From Actinomadura opuntiae (GTDB taxonomy: Bacteria > Actinomycetota > Actinomycetes > Streptosporangiales > Streptosporangiaceae), in the NCBI RefSeq assembly GCF_030283205.1, contig NZ_JASNWF010000022.1, forward strand, positions 1 to 64,000: DNA of 64,000 nucleotides. Direction: 5' to 3'. Below are positions 1-10,300 of the stretch, piece after piece. The notes under the pieces are model-generated. The model saw only the letters and a list, made by a program, of their open reading frames with translations, was not told the origin of the DNA and made no database searches. Numbering within the stretch: position 1 is the first letter of the stretch; each line of letters begins with the position of its first letter. Both the position numbers and the translations under genes were made by a program.

Positions 1-3000
1 GACACATAATTCGCCAACGCCCCATGCTCAACCCCCACACCCTTAGACCGCCCCGTCGAACCCGACGTATAAATCACATACGCCAACCCACCCACCACCA
101 CCGGAAGCGACACCTCCGGAGCAGCCTCGATCGCCGGGTCGCTCATGACGACTGTGCGGAGTCGGCCCGCGGGCAGATCCTCGGCGATCTCGTCCACCGT
201 CAAGAGCAGCCCGGCACCGCTGTCGGCGAGCATGAACGCGACCCGCTCCGCCGGATACTCCGGATCCACCGGAACGAACGCAGCCCCCGCCCGCCACACC
301 GCCAACACCGCCACCACCATCTCCACCCCACGCGGCATGCAGATCCCGACGACCGACTCCGCGGCCACACCCTGGGCCACCAGGAAACACGCCAACCGCT
401 CCACCCGGGCGTCCAGAGCCGCATAGGTCAACTCCACGTCGCCGCATTCCACCGCCACCGCACCCGGCGACCGCACCACCTGCTCGGCGAACAACTCGGG
501 AGCGGACACCTGCCGTCCCTCGACGGCCGTGTCGTTCCACTCGCCGAGGATCTGGCGCCGCTCACCTTCGCTCAACACCTCGACGGCGTTGAGCATGAGG
601 TCCGGGGTCTTCTCCAGCGCGGCCACGAGGTTCTCCGCGGCTCGCCGCAACAGGGCCGCCACGGCGTCGGCTTCGATGGGCGCGGCGGCGTCGACGGCGA
701 GCCCGATCGTGTCGCCGTCGTCGTTGACCGCCGCCGACAACGGGTAGTTCGAGCCGTCGCCCACATGGACGGTGCGGATGCCGTCGAGCTGCTCGCCCGC
801 GTCGCGGCGCACGTTGTGGCGGTAGTTGAGGAAGGAGGTGAACAGCGGCGTGTCACCGGGGACGCCGCTGGCCCGCTGCGCGGCGGCGAGCGGGGTGTGC
901 TCGTGCTCCAGCAGTTCCGCCAGCTGGTCGCGCATCGCCTCGACGGCCGTGAGGACGCTCGTTCCGGTCACCCGGACCCGCACCGGCAGGGTGTTCATGT
1001 AGGGGCCGGGGATGCGGTCCGCGCCGGCCCCGGCGTTCATCCGGCCGAACAGCACCGTGCCGAACACGACGTCGCCTCGGCCGCTGACCGCGGCGAGGAC
1101 CCGGGCCCACGCGACGTGCATCAGCGGGGCGGGGCTGATCCGCAGGCGCCGCGCGACGGTGCGGATCCGGTGGGTCAGCTCGGCCGGGAGGCCGGCGACC
1201 GCCCGGACCGTGGACGTGCCGTCGGTGCGCGCGTCGGCCTGCCCGTACGGCGCGGTCGGCTCGGTCACGTCGCCCAGCAGCCGGGCGAAGTACCGTTCGT
1301 GCTCCTCCCGCGCTCCGGCGCGCGCCTTCGCCACGAAGTTCCGGAAGGGGAGCGACTCCGGAAGGCCGGCCCCGCGCCCGGTGAGGAACGCGCGCACCTC
1401 GTCGAGCAGGACCTCCTTGGTCGTGTGGTCCTGCACCATGTGGTGCATCCGCAGCAGCGCCAGCCACCGGTCGCCGGACGGGGCGGCGGCGGTGTGCACC
1501 CTGATGAGCGGTGCGCGTCCGAGGTCCATGGGTTCGCTGCCGACCGCGAGCAGCCGCTCGACGGTGCCGGCGTCGTGCTCGGTGACGGCGGGTTCCGCGG
1601 TGCGCCACACGACCTGGACCGGCTCGCGGAGCCCCTCCCAGGCGATGGAGGTGCGGAGGATGTCGTGCCGCTCGATCACGCGCCGCAACGCGCCGAGGAA
1701 GGCGTCGAGGCGTCCGCGGGAGTCGAACTCCAGCACCATCGGCAGGTCGTAGGCGTCACGGCCGTCCGCCAGCAGGTGGTGGAAGAGCAGTCCCTCCTGG
1801 AGCGGGGCGAGCGGGTAGACGTCGGCGACGTTCGGGGCGCCGCCCTCGACCGCGGCGACGATGCGGTCCAGTTCGGGCTGCGACAGCTCCACCAGGGGCA
1901 GCATGTCGGGGGTGAGGGCGGTGGCGCCGGGAGGGATGCGGGTCTCGGGGACGGCCTCGTGCCCCGTCCCGGAGGACGCCGCGAGCCCCGCCGGAGTCGG
2001 CGCCTGGAACAGCGCCCGGACCGACACCGACAGCCCGCGCTCGCGCAGCCGCTCCACCAGCCGTATGGCCAGCAGCGAATGCCCGCCGAGGGCGAAGAAG
2101 TCGTCGTCGACGCCGACCTTGTCCAGCCCGAGGACCTGGGCGAACGCCGCGCAGACGAGCTCCTCGCGCGGGCCGGACGGTTCCCGGCCGGTCCCGGCGG
2201 CGTAGCCGGGGGCGGGCAGCGCGGCGCGGTCGAGCTTGCCGTTGACCGTGAGCGGCAGGGCCTCCAGCGCCACCACGGCGGACGGGACCATGTGCGCGGG
2301 CAGCCGTTGTGCGACGAAGGAGCGCACCTCGCCGGGCAGCGCCTCCTCGTCCCGGCCGTCGACCGGAACCACGTAGGCGACCAGGCGCGTGTCGCCGGGC
2401 GCGTCCTCGCGGGCCACCACCGCCGCCTGCGCGACCCGGGGGTGCGCGGCCACGGCCGACCGGACCTCGCCCGGCTCGATGCGGAAGCCCCGGATCTTCA
2501 CCTGCTCGTCCGCGCGGCCCGCGAACACGAGCTCGCCGTCGCGGGTCCAGCGGACGAGGTCGCCCGTGCGGTACATCCGCTCGCCCGGCCCGTACGGGCA
2601 GGCCACGAACCGCTCGGCGGTCAGCCCCGCGCGTCCCGCGTACCCCCTGGCGAGCTGCGCCCCGGCGATGTACAGCTCGCCCGCGACGCCGGGCGGCACC
2701 GGCCGCAGCCCCTCGTCCAGCACGAACATCCGCGTGTCGGCGACCGGGCCGCCGAACGGCAGCGCGCCGGTCGCCTCCGGGTCGACCGGTCCGACCGCCG
2801 TGATCACGGTCGCCTCGGTGGGGCCGTAGGCGTGCACGAGCGCGCGGCCCCGCGCCCACGCGCGCGCCAGCCCGGGGTCCATCGCCTCCGAGCCGACCAC
2901 CATCGCCTCGACGTCCGCGAGGTCGCCCGGATCCAGCATGGCCAGCAGCGACGGCACCAGGCTCGCCGACCGCACACCGGCCGTCCGCGCCAGCGCGCGC

Positions 3001-5087
3001 AGCGCCCGCGGCTCGGCCCGCTCGGCCGCGCTCGCCACCACGAGGGTCCCGCCGGACGCGAGCGTCACGGCCACGTCCAGCACGGACGCGTCGAAGTTGA
3101 ACGAGGCGAACTGCAGCACGGGCACGCCGGGCGCCACGCGCATCAGCGGCCGGAAGACCGCCACCAGCTTCGCCACCGACGCGTGCGCGACCGCGACGCC
3201 CTTGGGCCGGCCCGTCGAACCGGACGTGAAGATGACGTAGGCCAGGCATCCCGGCTCGATCCGCGTGTCCGGCGGCGTCGCGGGGAGGCGGAGCAGCTCG
3301 GCGGCGACGGCCGGGTCGTCCATGCGGACGACCTCCGCCGCGCCGTCCAGCGCACCGGCGGTGTCCGTGCAGCTCAGCACCGTCTCCGCGCCGCTGTCGG
3401 CGACCATGTGGGCGAGGCGCTCCGCGGGATGCCCGGGGTCCAGCGGCACGTAGGCGCCGCCCGCCTTCCACACGGCCAGGATCGCGACGACGATGTCGAC
3501 GCCCCGCGGCAGGCACACGCCCACCGCCGACTCCGGGCGGGTCCCGCGGGCGGCCAGCAGCCGCGCCAGCCGGTTCGCGCGGGCGTCCAGCTCGGTGTAG
3601 GTCAGCGCCGTCCCCTCGAACACCACCGCGGGCACGTCCGGGTTCTCCGCCGCGCGGGCCTCGAAGGAGGCCGGCACCGCGGCCGCCTCGGTCCCGGTGG
3701 CGGTGTCGTTCCACTCGGTCAGCACGCGCCGCCGCTCGGCCTCGTCCAGCAGGTCCAGGGCGCTCGGCCGCAGCTCCGGGTCGCGGGTGAGCCGGTCCAG
3801 GCAGCGGGTGAGGCGGGCCGCCAGCGCGGCGGCGGTCTCCGGGTCGAACAGGTCGGCGGCCACCACCAGGACCCCGCGCAGGCCCGCCGGCGCCCCCTGC
3901 GCGTCGAACACCTCGCCGAGGGAGACCTCCACGTCGAACTTGGCGACCGGCCCGCCGGCGGGCATCCCGGTGACGCGCAGGCCCGGCAGCTCCGCCGCCG
4001 CCTCGCCGACGTTCTGGACGGTCAGCATCACCTGGAACAGCGGGTGCCGCGCCAGCGACCGGGCGGGCGCCAGCTCTTCGACGAGCCGCTCGAACGGCAC
4101 GTCCCGGTGCGCGAGCGCGGACAGGCTCGTCTCCCGCGTCCGGCGCAGCAGCTCCCGGAACGCCGGATCGCCCGACAGGTCGTTCCGCGTGACCAGGGTG
4201 TTGACGAAGAAGCCGACCAGGTCCCGCATGGCCACGTCGCCGCGTCCGGCCGTGACCGTGCCGATCGGGACGTCGGTGCCCGCGCCGAGCCGCGACAACA
4301 GTACCGCCAGGGCCGCCTGAAGCACCATGAACGTGGTCGCGCGCTCGGCACGGGCCAGGTCCACCAGCCGGGCGTGCACGTCGGCGGGAATCTCCAGGGT
4401 GACGCTGTGGGCGCGGTGGGACGCCGTGGCGGGACGCGGCCGGTCGAACGGCAGGTCCAGCTCCTCCGGCGCGCCCGCCAGGGCGTCGCGCCAGTAGGCG
4501 ACCTGCCGCGCGAGCACGCTGCCGGGGTCGTTCTCGTCGCCGAGCAGTTCGCGCTGCCAGAGCGTGTAGTCGGCGTACTGGACGGGCAGAGGCGCCCAGC
4601 CGGGGGCCCGTCCGGCGCACCGCGCCTCGTAGGCGATCGAAAGGTCCCGGGCGAGCGGCCCCATGGAGTACCCGTCGCCCGCGATGTGATGGACCACCAG
4701 CGCCAGAGCGTGCTCGTCCGGTCCGGCCGAGAACAGCCAGGCCCGGACGGGCACCTCCGAAGAAAGGCGGAATACATATCCGGCGACGCCGGCGACCGCA
4801 CCGGCCAGATCATCCGAGGTCGAGGACTCCGGGAGGTCCACCACCTGGAGTTCCCATTCCAGCTCGTCGATGCCGAGGATGCGCTGGCCGGGTTCCCCGT
4901 CGACCGTCTCGATGATCGTGCGCAGCGCCTCATGCCGTTCCAGCACGTCCCGGAGAGCGGCGGCCAGGGCCTTGCGGTCCACGGAACCGGAAAGCCGCAG
5001 CGCCACCGGAATGTTGTAGGTCGCGCTCGGTCCTTCGAGCCGCTGGATGAACCACAGCCGGCGCTGCGCGAATGACAACGGAACCAT
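1..5087 (-). CDS. NRPS3 (modules 11 and 12, C-terminus outside window)
   Basis: Non-ribosomal peptide synthetase, truncated by the left edge. The ATG at 5087 has a strong ribosome site (AGGAGGGG). Domains in order by nucleotide: C (about 5087-3720, intact HHIAGDG), A (about 3710-2220), T (about 2170-1960, GGHS), dual E/C (about 1950-540), then the start of a second A domain with its core ATP motif at 66-40. The E/C domain has the HHL-x4-RD variant of the dual-domain N-terminal signature and HHMVQDH instead of HHxxxDG, predicting a D-residue at position 11. The first A pocket reads D-A-L-S-V-G-A-V-I, with no clear substrate. The second A domain resembles the Asn-type A domain of module 10 up to the cut. 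NRPS3 should accept the chain from NRPS2, which ends in a T domain. The A12 segment (1 to about 530) has many T-ended codons, unlike the rest of the gene. Confidence 0.95.
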   Translation of the reverse strand, partial: MVPLSFAQRRLWFIQRLEGPSATYNIPVALRLSGSVDRKALAAALRDVLERHEALRTIIETVDGEPGQRILGIDELEWELQVVDLPESSTSDDLAGAVAGVAGYVFRLSSEVPVRAWLFSAGPDEHALALVVHHIAGDGYSMGPLARDLSIAYEARCAGRAPGWAPLPVQYADYTLWQRELLGDENDPGSVLARQVAYWRDALAGAPEELDLPFDRPRPATASHRAHSVTLEIPADVHARLVDLARAERATTFMVLQAALAVLLSRLGAGTDVPIGTVTAGRGDVAMRDLVGFFVNTLVTRNDLSGDPAFRELLRRTRETSLSALAHRDVPFERLVEELAPARSLARHPLFQVMLTVQNVGEAAAELPGLRVTGMPAGGPVAKFDVEVSLGEVFDAQGAPAGLRGVLVVAADLFDPETAAALAARLTRCLDRLTRDPELRPSALDLLDEAERRRVLTEWNDTATGTEAAAVPASFEARAAENPDVPAVVFEGTALTYTELDARANRLARLLAARGTRPESAVGVCLPRGVDIVVAILAVWKAGGAYVPLDPGHPAERLAHMVADSGAETVLSCTDTAGALDGAAEVVRMDDPAVAAELLRLPATPPDTRIEPGCLAYVIFTSGSTGRPKGVAVAHASVAKLVAVFRPLMRVAPGVPVLQFASFNFDASVLDVAVTLASGGTLVVASAAERAEPRALRALARTAGVRSASLVPSLLAMLDPGDLADVEAMVVGSEAMDPGLARAWARGRALVHAYGPTEATVITAVGPVDPEATGALPFGGPVADTRMFVLDEGLRPVPPGVAGELYIAGAQLARGYAGRAGLTAERFVACPYGPGERMYRTGDLVRWTRDGELVFAGRADEQVKIRGFRIEPGEVRSAVAAHPRVAQAAVVAREDAPGDTRLVAYVVPVDGRDEEALPGEVRSFVAQRLPAHMVPSAVVALEALPLTVNGKLDRAALPAPGYAAGTGREPSGPREELVCAAFAQVLGLDKVGVDDDFFALGGHSLLAIRLVERLRERGLSVSVRALFQAPTPAGLAASSGTGHEAVPETRIPPGATALTPDMLPLVELSQPELDRIVAAVEGGAPNVADVYPLAPLQEGLLFHHLLADGRDAYDLPMVLEFDSRGRLDAFLGALRRVIERHDILRTSIAWEGLREPVQVVWRTAEPAVTEHDAGTVERLLAVGSEPMDLGRAPLIRVHTAAAPSGDRWLALLRMHHMVQDHTTKEVLLDEVRAFLTGRGAGLPESLPFRNFVAKARAGAREEHERYFARLLGDVTEPTAPYGQADARTDGTSTVRAVAGLPAELTHRIRTVARRLRISPAPLMHVAWARVLAAVSGRGDVVFGTVLFGRMNAGAGADRIPGPYMNTLPVRVRVTGTSVLTAVEAMRDQLAELLEHEHTPLAAAQRASGVPGDTPLFTSFLNYRHNVRRDAGEQLDGIRTVHVGDGSNYPLSAAVNDDGDTIGLAVDAAAPIEADAVAALLRRAAENLVAALEKTPDLMLNAVEVLSEGERRQILGEWNDTAVEGRQVSAPELFAEQVVRSPGAVAVECGDVELTYAALDARVERLACFLVAQGVAAESVVGICMPRGVEMVVAVLAVWRAGAAFVPVDPEYPAERVAFMLADSGAGLLLTVDEIAEDLPAGRLRTVVMSDPAIEAAPEVSLPVVVGGLAYVIYTSGSTGRSKGVGVEHGALANYV

Positions 5088-5170
5088 GGGGACCCCTCCT
5101 GCGTCGGCGACCAACTATCGCCCGGCGCCGAAGCCCTGATCAATGTTCCGGATTCCTTTTTCGTTCCGTG

Positions 5171-5200
5171 TTCAACCGCATTCATGACGGCGGTTGAACA
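5171..5200. promoter_or_regulatory. StrR-like operator, site 1
   Basis: Perfect inverted repeat: 10-bp arms GTTCAACCGC and GCGGTTGAAC around a 10-bp spacer, between the divergent NRPS3 gene and the ABC exporter gene. The half site resembles the StrR consensus arm (GTTCGACTG). The same arms recur upstream of NRPS1, the trans-loading operon and the P450. Binding by a StrR-family activator is inferred from this likeness. Confidence 0.6.
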
Positions 5201-5212
5201 CTCCTGACGGTG

Positions 5213-5241
5213 TTCAACCGCGGTACGGCGCCGGTCGAACG
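5213..5241. promoter_or_regulatory. StrR-like operator, site 2
   Basis: Second inverted repeat in the same intergenic region: GTTCAACCG, 11 bp, CGGTCGAAC. The 9-11-9 layout equals that of classical StrR sites. It lies about 150 bp before the ABC exporter start, while site 1 is nearer NRPS3, so the two may serve the two divergent promoters. Confidence 0.55.
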
Positions 5242-5390
5242 GAACCGGCGGTCCGCGGCAAACGGGACGGCCCCGGAAAGGTGCGGTAAAAAGCCTTGCG
5301 GAGTGTGCTTGGCGGGCACACCGGGGGCCTTTCTCGTCGCTCGCGCCGCTGGGCTCGCGACCGGCACGCAACCCGAAAGGCGAGGCTTCA

Positions 5391-7325
5391 GTGGCCAAGA
5401 AGGGCAGCCTGGTCGGGCGCTTCACCGGCGTCCGTTTCGACGACGAATCGATCACCCGCCAGAAGGTCGGGCCGGGAACGGTCCGGCGCATCCTTCCCTA
5501 CGTCCTGCGGTTCCGCCGGCCGCTGCTCGCGCTGCTCGCGAGCACGGCCGTCGAAGCGCTGATCACCGCGCTCAGCCCGGTGGCGCTCAAAATGATCATC
5601 GACGACGGCATCGTCCCGAAGCGCTTCGGGATCGTGCTGTGGCTGTGCGCGGGGCTCCTCGTCCTCGCGCTGGTCGACGCGGCGGCGGAGTACGTCAAGG
5701 CATGGTGTGCCGGCCGGGTGGGCGAGGGTCTGGTGTACACGCTGCGGCGCGAGGTGTTCGAGCACGTCCAGCGGCAGCCGCTGGCGTTCTTCACCCGGGC
5801 CCGGACCGGCGCGCTGGTGAGCCGGCTCGACTCCGACATCGTCGGGGCCCGGCAGGCCGTGACGGCGCTCCTGGTGGGGGCGTTCTCCACCGTGCTCACC
5901 CTGGGGTTCGTCCTGGCCGCGATGTTCTACCTCTCGTGGCTGCTCACGCTGGCATGCCTCGTCGTGATCCCCATCTTCCTGCTGCCGATCAGGCTCGTCG
6001 CCCGCAGGATGCAGCGCATCACCCGGGAGCGGATGCAGCTGGAGGCCGAGATCGGCTCGCTGATGAACGAGAGGTTCAACGTCTCCGGGGCGATGCTCAC
6101 CAAGCTCTACGGGCGCCCCGAGGACGAGTCCCGGCTCTTCGCCGCGCGCACGGGCCGGCTGCGCGACCTGGCGGCCGGCGGCGTCGTCGTGGCGCGGACG
6201 ACGACCGTCCTCGTCGCCGTGCTCACCTCGGTCATCACGACGCTGGTCTACGGGATCGGCGGGGCGCTCGCCATCCGCGGCTCGCTCGAGGTCGGCACGC
6301 TGGTGGCGATGGTGGCGCTGCTGATGCGCCTCTACGGCCCGGTCGACCAGCTGTCCACGCTGCAGGTCGACACGATGACGACGCTCGTGAGCTTCGACCG
6401 GCTGTTCGAGGTGCTGGACCTGGAGCCGCTCATCAAGGAGCGGCGCGCCGCGACGGCGCTGCCGCCGCTCGCCAAGGGCGCGGACGCGCCCGACATCGAG
6501 TTCGACCACGTCTCCTTCCGCTACCCCTCGGCCGCAGAGGTGTCGCTGGCGTCGCTGGAAGCGGTCGCCATGCACGACCGGAGCCGCGGCCAGGGCGACT
6601 GGACGCTGCGCGAGCTGGACTTCCATGCGCCGGCGGGCCGGCTCACCGCGCTGGTCGGCCCGTCGGGAGCCGGGAAGACGACCATCACCCACCTCGTCCC
6701 CCGGCTCTACGACCCCGGCGAGGGGGCGGTGCGGATCGGCGGCCGGAACCTGCGCGACCTCACGCTGCAGTCGATCCGCGACACCGTCGGCGTGGTGACC
6801 CAGGACGCGCACCTGTTCCATGACACGCTCCGCGCCAACCTCCTGTACGCCCGTCCGGACGCCACCGAGGACGAACTGGTGGAGGCGTGCGTGGCCGCGC
6901 GCGTCTGGGACACCGTCCGCGCGCTTCCCGACGGCCTGGACACCACGGTCGGTGATCGCGGCTACCGGCTCTCCGGCGGCGAGAAGCAGCGGATCGCGCT
7001 GGCGCGGCTGCTGGTCAAGGCGCCGCCCATCGTCGTCCTCGACGAGGCGACCGCGCACCTGGACTCCGAGTCGGAGGCCGCGATCCAGCGCGCGCTCAGG
7101 ACCGCGCTGAAGGGCCGCACCTCCCTCGTGATCGCGCACCGGCTCTCCACCGTCCGGGAGGCGGACCAGATCCTCGTCGTCGAGGCGGGCCGCATCCGCG
7201 AGCGCGGGACCCACGATCAGCTGCTGGCCGCCGAAGGGCTCTACGCCGATCTCTACCGGACCCAGTTCGCCCAGCAGGCCCCGGACGCCCGCGTCACGGC
7301 GGGCGAGGGGATCGGCGCCGAATAG
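5391..7325 (+). CDS. ABC exporter, fused membrane and ATPase domains
   Basis: A 644-residue half-transporter probably exporting the peptide product. The first ~330 residues form a six-helix type IV exporter membrane domain. The C-terminal ATPase has Walker A GPSGAGKT, signature LSGGEKQ, Walker B IVVLDEA and the H-loop histidine in VIAHRLS. It starts at GTG 5391 after an AGGCGAGG-like ribosome site. It lies in opposite orientation between NRPS2 and NRPS3, downstream of two StrR-like sites, so co-regulation with the synthetases is likely. A putative terminator follows. Such exporters are common in lipopeptide and glycopeptide clusters and often give self-protection. The substrate is inferred from context only. 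Confidence 0.93.
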   Translation: MAKKGSLVGRFTGVRFDDESITRQKVGPGTVRRILPYVLRFRRPLLALLASTAVEALITALSPVALKMIIDDGIVPKRFGIVLWLCAGLLVLALVDAAAEYVKAWCAGRVGEGLVYTLRREVFEHVQRQPLAFFTRARTGALVSRLDSDIVGARQAVTALLVGAFSTVLTLGFVLAAMFYLSWLLTLACLVVIPIFLLPIRLVARRMQRITRERMQLEAEIGSLMNERFNVSGAMLTKLYGRPEDESRLFAARTGRLRDLAAGGVVVARTTTVLVAVLTSVITTLVYGIGGALAIRGSLEVGTLVAMVALLMRLYGPVDQLSTLQVDTMTTLVSFDRLFEVLDLEPLIKERRAATALPPLAKGADAPDIEFDHVSFRYPSAAEVSLASLEAVAMHDRSRGQGDWTLRELDFHAPAGRLTALVGPSGAGKTTITHLVPRLYDPGEGAVRIGGRNLRDLTLQSIRDTVGVVTQDAHLFHDTLRANLLYARPDATEDELVEACVAARVWDTVRALPDGLDTTVGDRGYRLSGGEKQRIALARLLVKAPPIVVLDEATAHLDSESEAAIQRALRTALKGRTSLVIAHRLSTVREADQILVVEAGRIRERGTHDQLLAAEGLYADLYRTQFAQQAPDARVTAGEGIGAE

Positions 7326-7336
7326 GCGACCGCCGC

Positions 7337-7365
7337 CCCCGGACCCGCCATCGCGGCGGCCGGGG
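7337..7365. terminator. Putative bidirectional terminator hairpin
   Basis: A GC-rich stem-loop in the 62-bp gap between the convergent exporter and NRPS2 genes: CCCCGG and CCGCC pair with GGCGG and CCGGGG around a 5-base loop, with an AC bulge on the left arm. No U-run follows on either side, as is usual in actinomycetes. Confidence 0.45.
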
Positions 7366-7387
7366 AGATCAGCGCCCCCGCGGCCCG

Positions 7388-10300
7388 CTACCGCCCGCGC
7401 ATCGGGCGCAGTGCGGGGCGTGCCGGGGCGGCGCCGTCCAGCCGCCCGGCCAGCCCGGCGGGTGTGGGGGCGTCGAACACGGTCCGGATCCCGACGTCCA
7501 CGCCCAGCTCGGCGTGGATGCGGCCGACGAGCTCCACGGCGAGGAGGGAGTGGCCGCCCAGCAGGAAGAAGTCGTCGTCGACCCCGACCTCGTCCAGCCT
7601 GAGGACGTCGGCGAAGGCCGCGCAGAGCAGCTCCTCCTCGCGGGTGGCCGGGGGGCGCCCCTCGGCGGCCCGATGCCCGGGTGCGGGCAGTGCGGCGCGG
7701 TCGAGTTTCCCGTTGGCCGTGAGCGGCAGCCCGTCCAGCACGACCAGCGCCGACGGCACCAGATGGGCCGGCAGCCGGTCGGCGGCGTACCGCCGGACGG
7801 TCTCGGCGTCGGCCGCCTCGCCGACGAGGTAACCGACCAGCCGCGTGTCACCGGGACGGTCCTCGCGGGCGATGACGGCGGCCTGCTCCACCAGCGGGTG
7901 CGCGGCCAGCACCGCCCGCACCTCGCCCGGCTCGATCCGGAATCCCCGGACGTTCACCTGCTCGTCCACCCGCCCCAGGAACTCCAGCCGCCCGGCGGCG
8001 CTCCAGCGGGCCCGGTCTCCGGTGCGGTACATCCGCGTCCCGTCCTCGAACGGGCACGCGACGAACCGCTCGGCGGTGAGCCCGGCGCGCCCGACGTACC
8101 CGCGGGCCAGCTGCGCTCCGGCGATGTACAGCTCCCCGGGCACGCCGGCCGGGACGGGCTCCAACCGCCGGTCGAGGACGTACAGGCGGGTGTTGGGCGT
8201 CGGCCGCCCGATGGGCACCGACGCGCCGGTCCCGTCTCCGGCGGCGACCTCGAACACGCAGCACCCGACCACCGCTTCGGTCGGGCCGTACTCGTTCACC
8301 ACGACCGATCCCGGCGCGCGGTCCAGCCAGGAGCGGGCCAGCGGGCCGGGCAGGGCCTCGCCGCCGACGACCCAGACCCGCGCCGCGGCGGACACCTGCG
8401 CGTCCGACAGCATCCCTCCCAGCAGGGGCAGATGCGCGGGGACGACCTTCGCCAGCGCGAAGCCGCTCCCGGACCGCAGCAGGTCCGCCAGGCCCTCGGC
8501 GCCACCTTCCGGGCTCACGACGACCTGGCCTCCGCACGTCAGCGGGGCGACCAGGCTCGTGATGGTCAGGTCGAAGGCCGGCGAAGAATGCAGCGGCGCC
8601 GCGCCGCCGGCGGCGCCGTACCGCTCCGCCGCCCACGCGATGTAGTTCGCCAGCGCCGCGTGCTCGACCGCCACTCCCTTCGGGCGGCCGGTCGAGCCCG
8701 ACGTGTAGATGATGTAGGCCAGGGACCTCGGCCCCTGCGGGGGCTGGGCCGGTGCCGCCTCCAGCCGCATTCTGGTGAGCGGGTCGTCCAGTGCCACCAC
8801 GCGGGTCCGCCCGGCGGGCAGCTCCTCGGCGACCTCGTCGACGGTCACGACGAGGGCGGCGCCGCAGTCGGCCAGCATGAACGACACCCGTTCCGCCGGG
8901 TACTCCGGATCCACCGGGACGAAGGCCGCCCCCGCCTTCCACACGCCCAGCACGGCGACCACCAGGTCGGTCCCCCGCGGCAGGCACACCCCCACGACCG
9001 ACTCCGCACCCACGCCCTCGGACCGCAGGAACCGCGCCAGCCGGTTCGCCCGGGCGTCGAGGTCGGCGTAGGAGACCCGTTCATCACCGCAGGCCACCGC
9101 GACCGCGTCCGGCGACTGCGCGGCCCGCGCCTCGAACCGTGCCACCACGTCCGCCTCCGGCATCGGCGACGACGTGGCGTTCCACTCCCGCACCACGCGC
9201 CTGCGCTCGTCCTCGTCGAGGACCCGGGCGGTGGTGACGGGGAGCGTCGGGGAGCTGACCAGGGCCTCCAGGACGCGCGTCAGCCGCTCCGCGAGCCGGA
9301 CGGCCGAGGCGGGGTCGAACAGGTCGTCGGCGGCGACGAGCGCGCCGCGCAGTCCCGCGGGTGCCCCGCCCCGGTCGAACAGCTCCCCGACGCTGACCTC
9401 CAGGTCGAACTTCGACACGGTCGTGCCGGACGGCACCGCCGCGGCGTCCACGCCCGGCAGGTCGAGCACGGCACGGGTGTTGTTCTGGAAGGTCAGCACC
9501 ACCTGGAACAGCGGGTGGCGCGCCCGCGACCGGGCCGGAGCCAGCTCCTCCACCAGCCGCTCGAACGGCACGTCCTGGTGCGCCAGCGCCGCCAGGCCGG
9601 CCTCGCGGACCCGCGCCAGCACCTCGGTGAACGAGGGATCGCCCGACACGTCCGTCCGGATCACCAGCGTGTTGACGAAGAAGCCGACCACGTCGTCCAA
9701 CGCGACGTCGGTACGCCCCGCATTGGCGGTGCCGATCGGGATGTCCTCGCCCGCTCCCAGGCGTGAGAGCAGCACCGCCATCGCCGCCTGCACCACCATG
9801 TAGGTGGTGACGCCCTCGGCCCGGGCGAGCCGGACCAGCTTCGCGTGCACGTCGGCCGGGACGTCCAGCGGCACGCTGTGCCCGCGCCCGGAGGTCACGG
9901 CGGGACGCGGGCGGTCGGCGGGCAGCCGCAGTTCCTCGGGCGACCCCGCGAGCGTGTCGCGCCAGTAGGCGACCTGGGCGGCCATCAGGCTCTCCGGGTC
10001 GTCCTCGTCCCCCAGCAGTTCCCGCTGCCACAGCGCGTAGTCGGCGTACTGCACCGGAAGCGGGTCCCATGAGGGAGCGCCCCCCGCACGCCGCGCCGCG
10101 TACGCCACCGACAGATCGCGCGCCAGGGGCGCCCACGACCAGCCGTCGCCCGCGATGTGGTGGACGACGACCACGAGCACCCGGTCGTCCGGCCCGGCCT
10201 CCAGCAGCCGGGCCCTGATCGGCGGCTCGGTCGCGAGGTCGAAGGCGTACGCGGCGGCGTCCGCGATCGCGGCGTCGAGGCCGCCGGGCGCCACTCGGCG

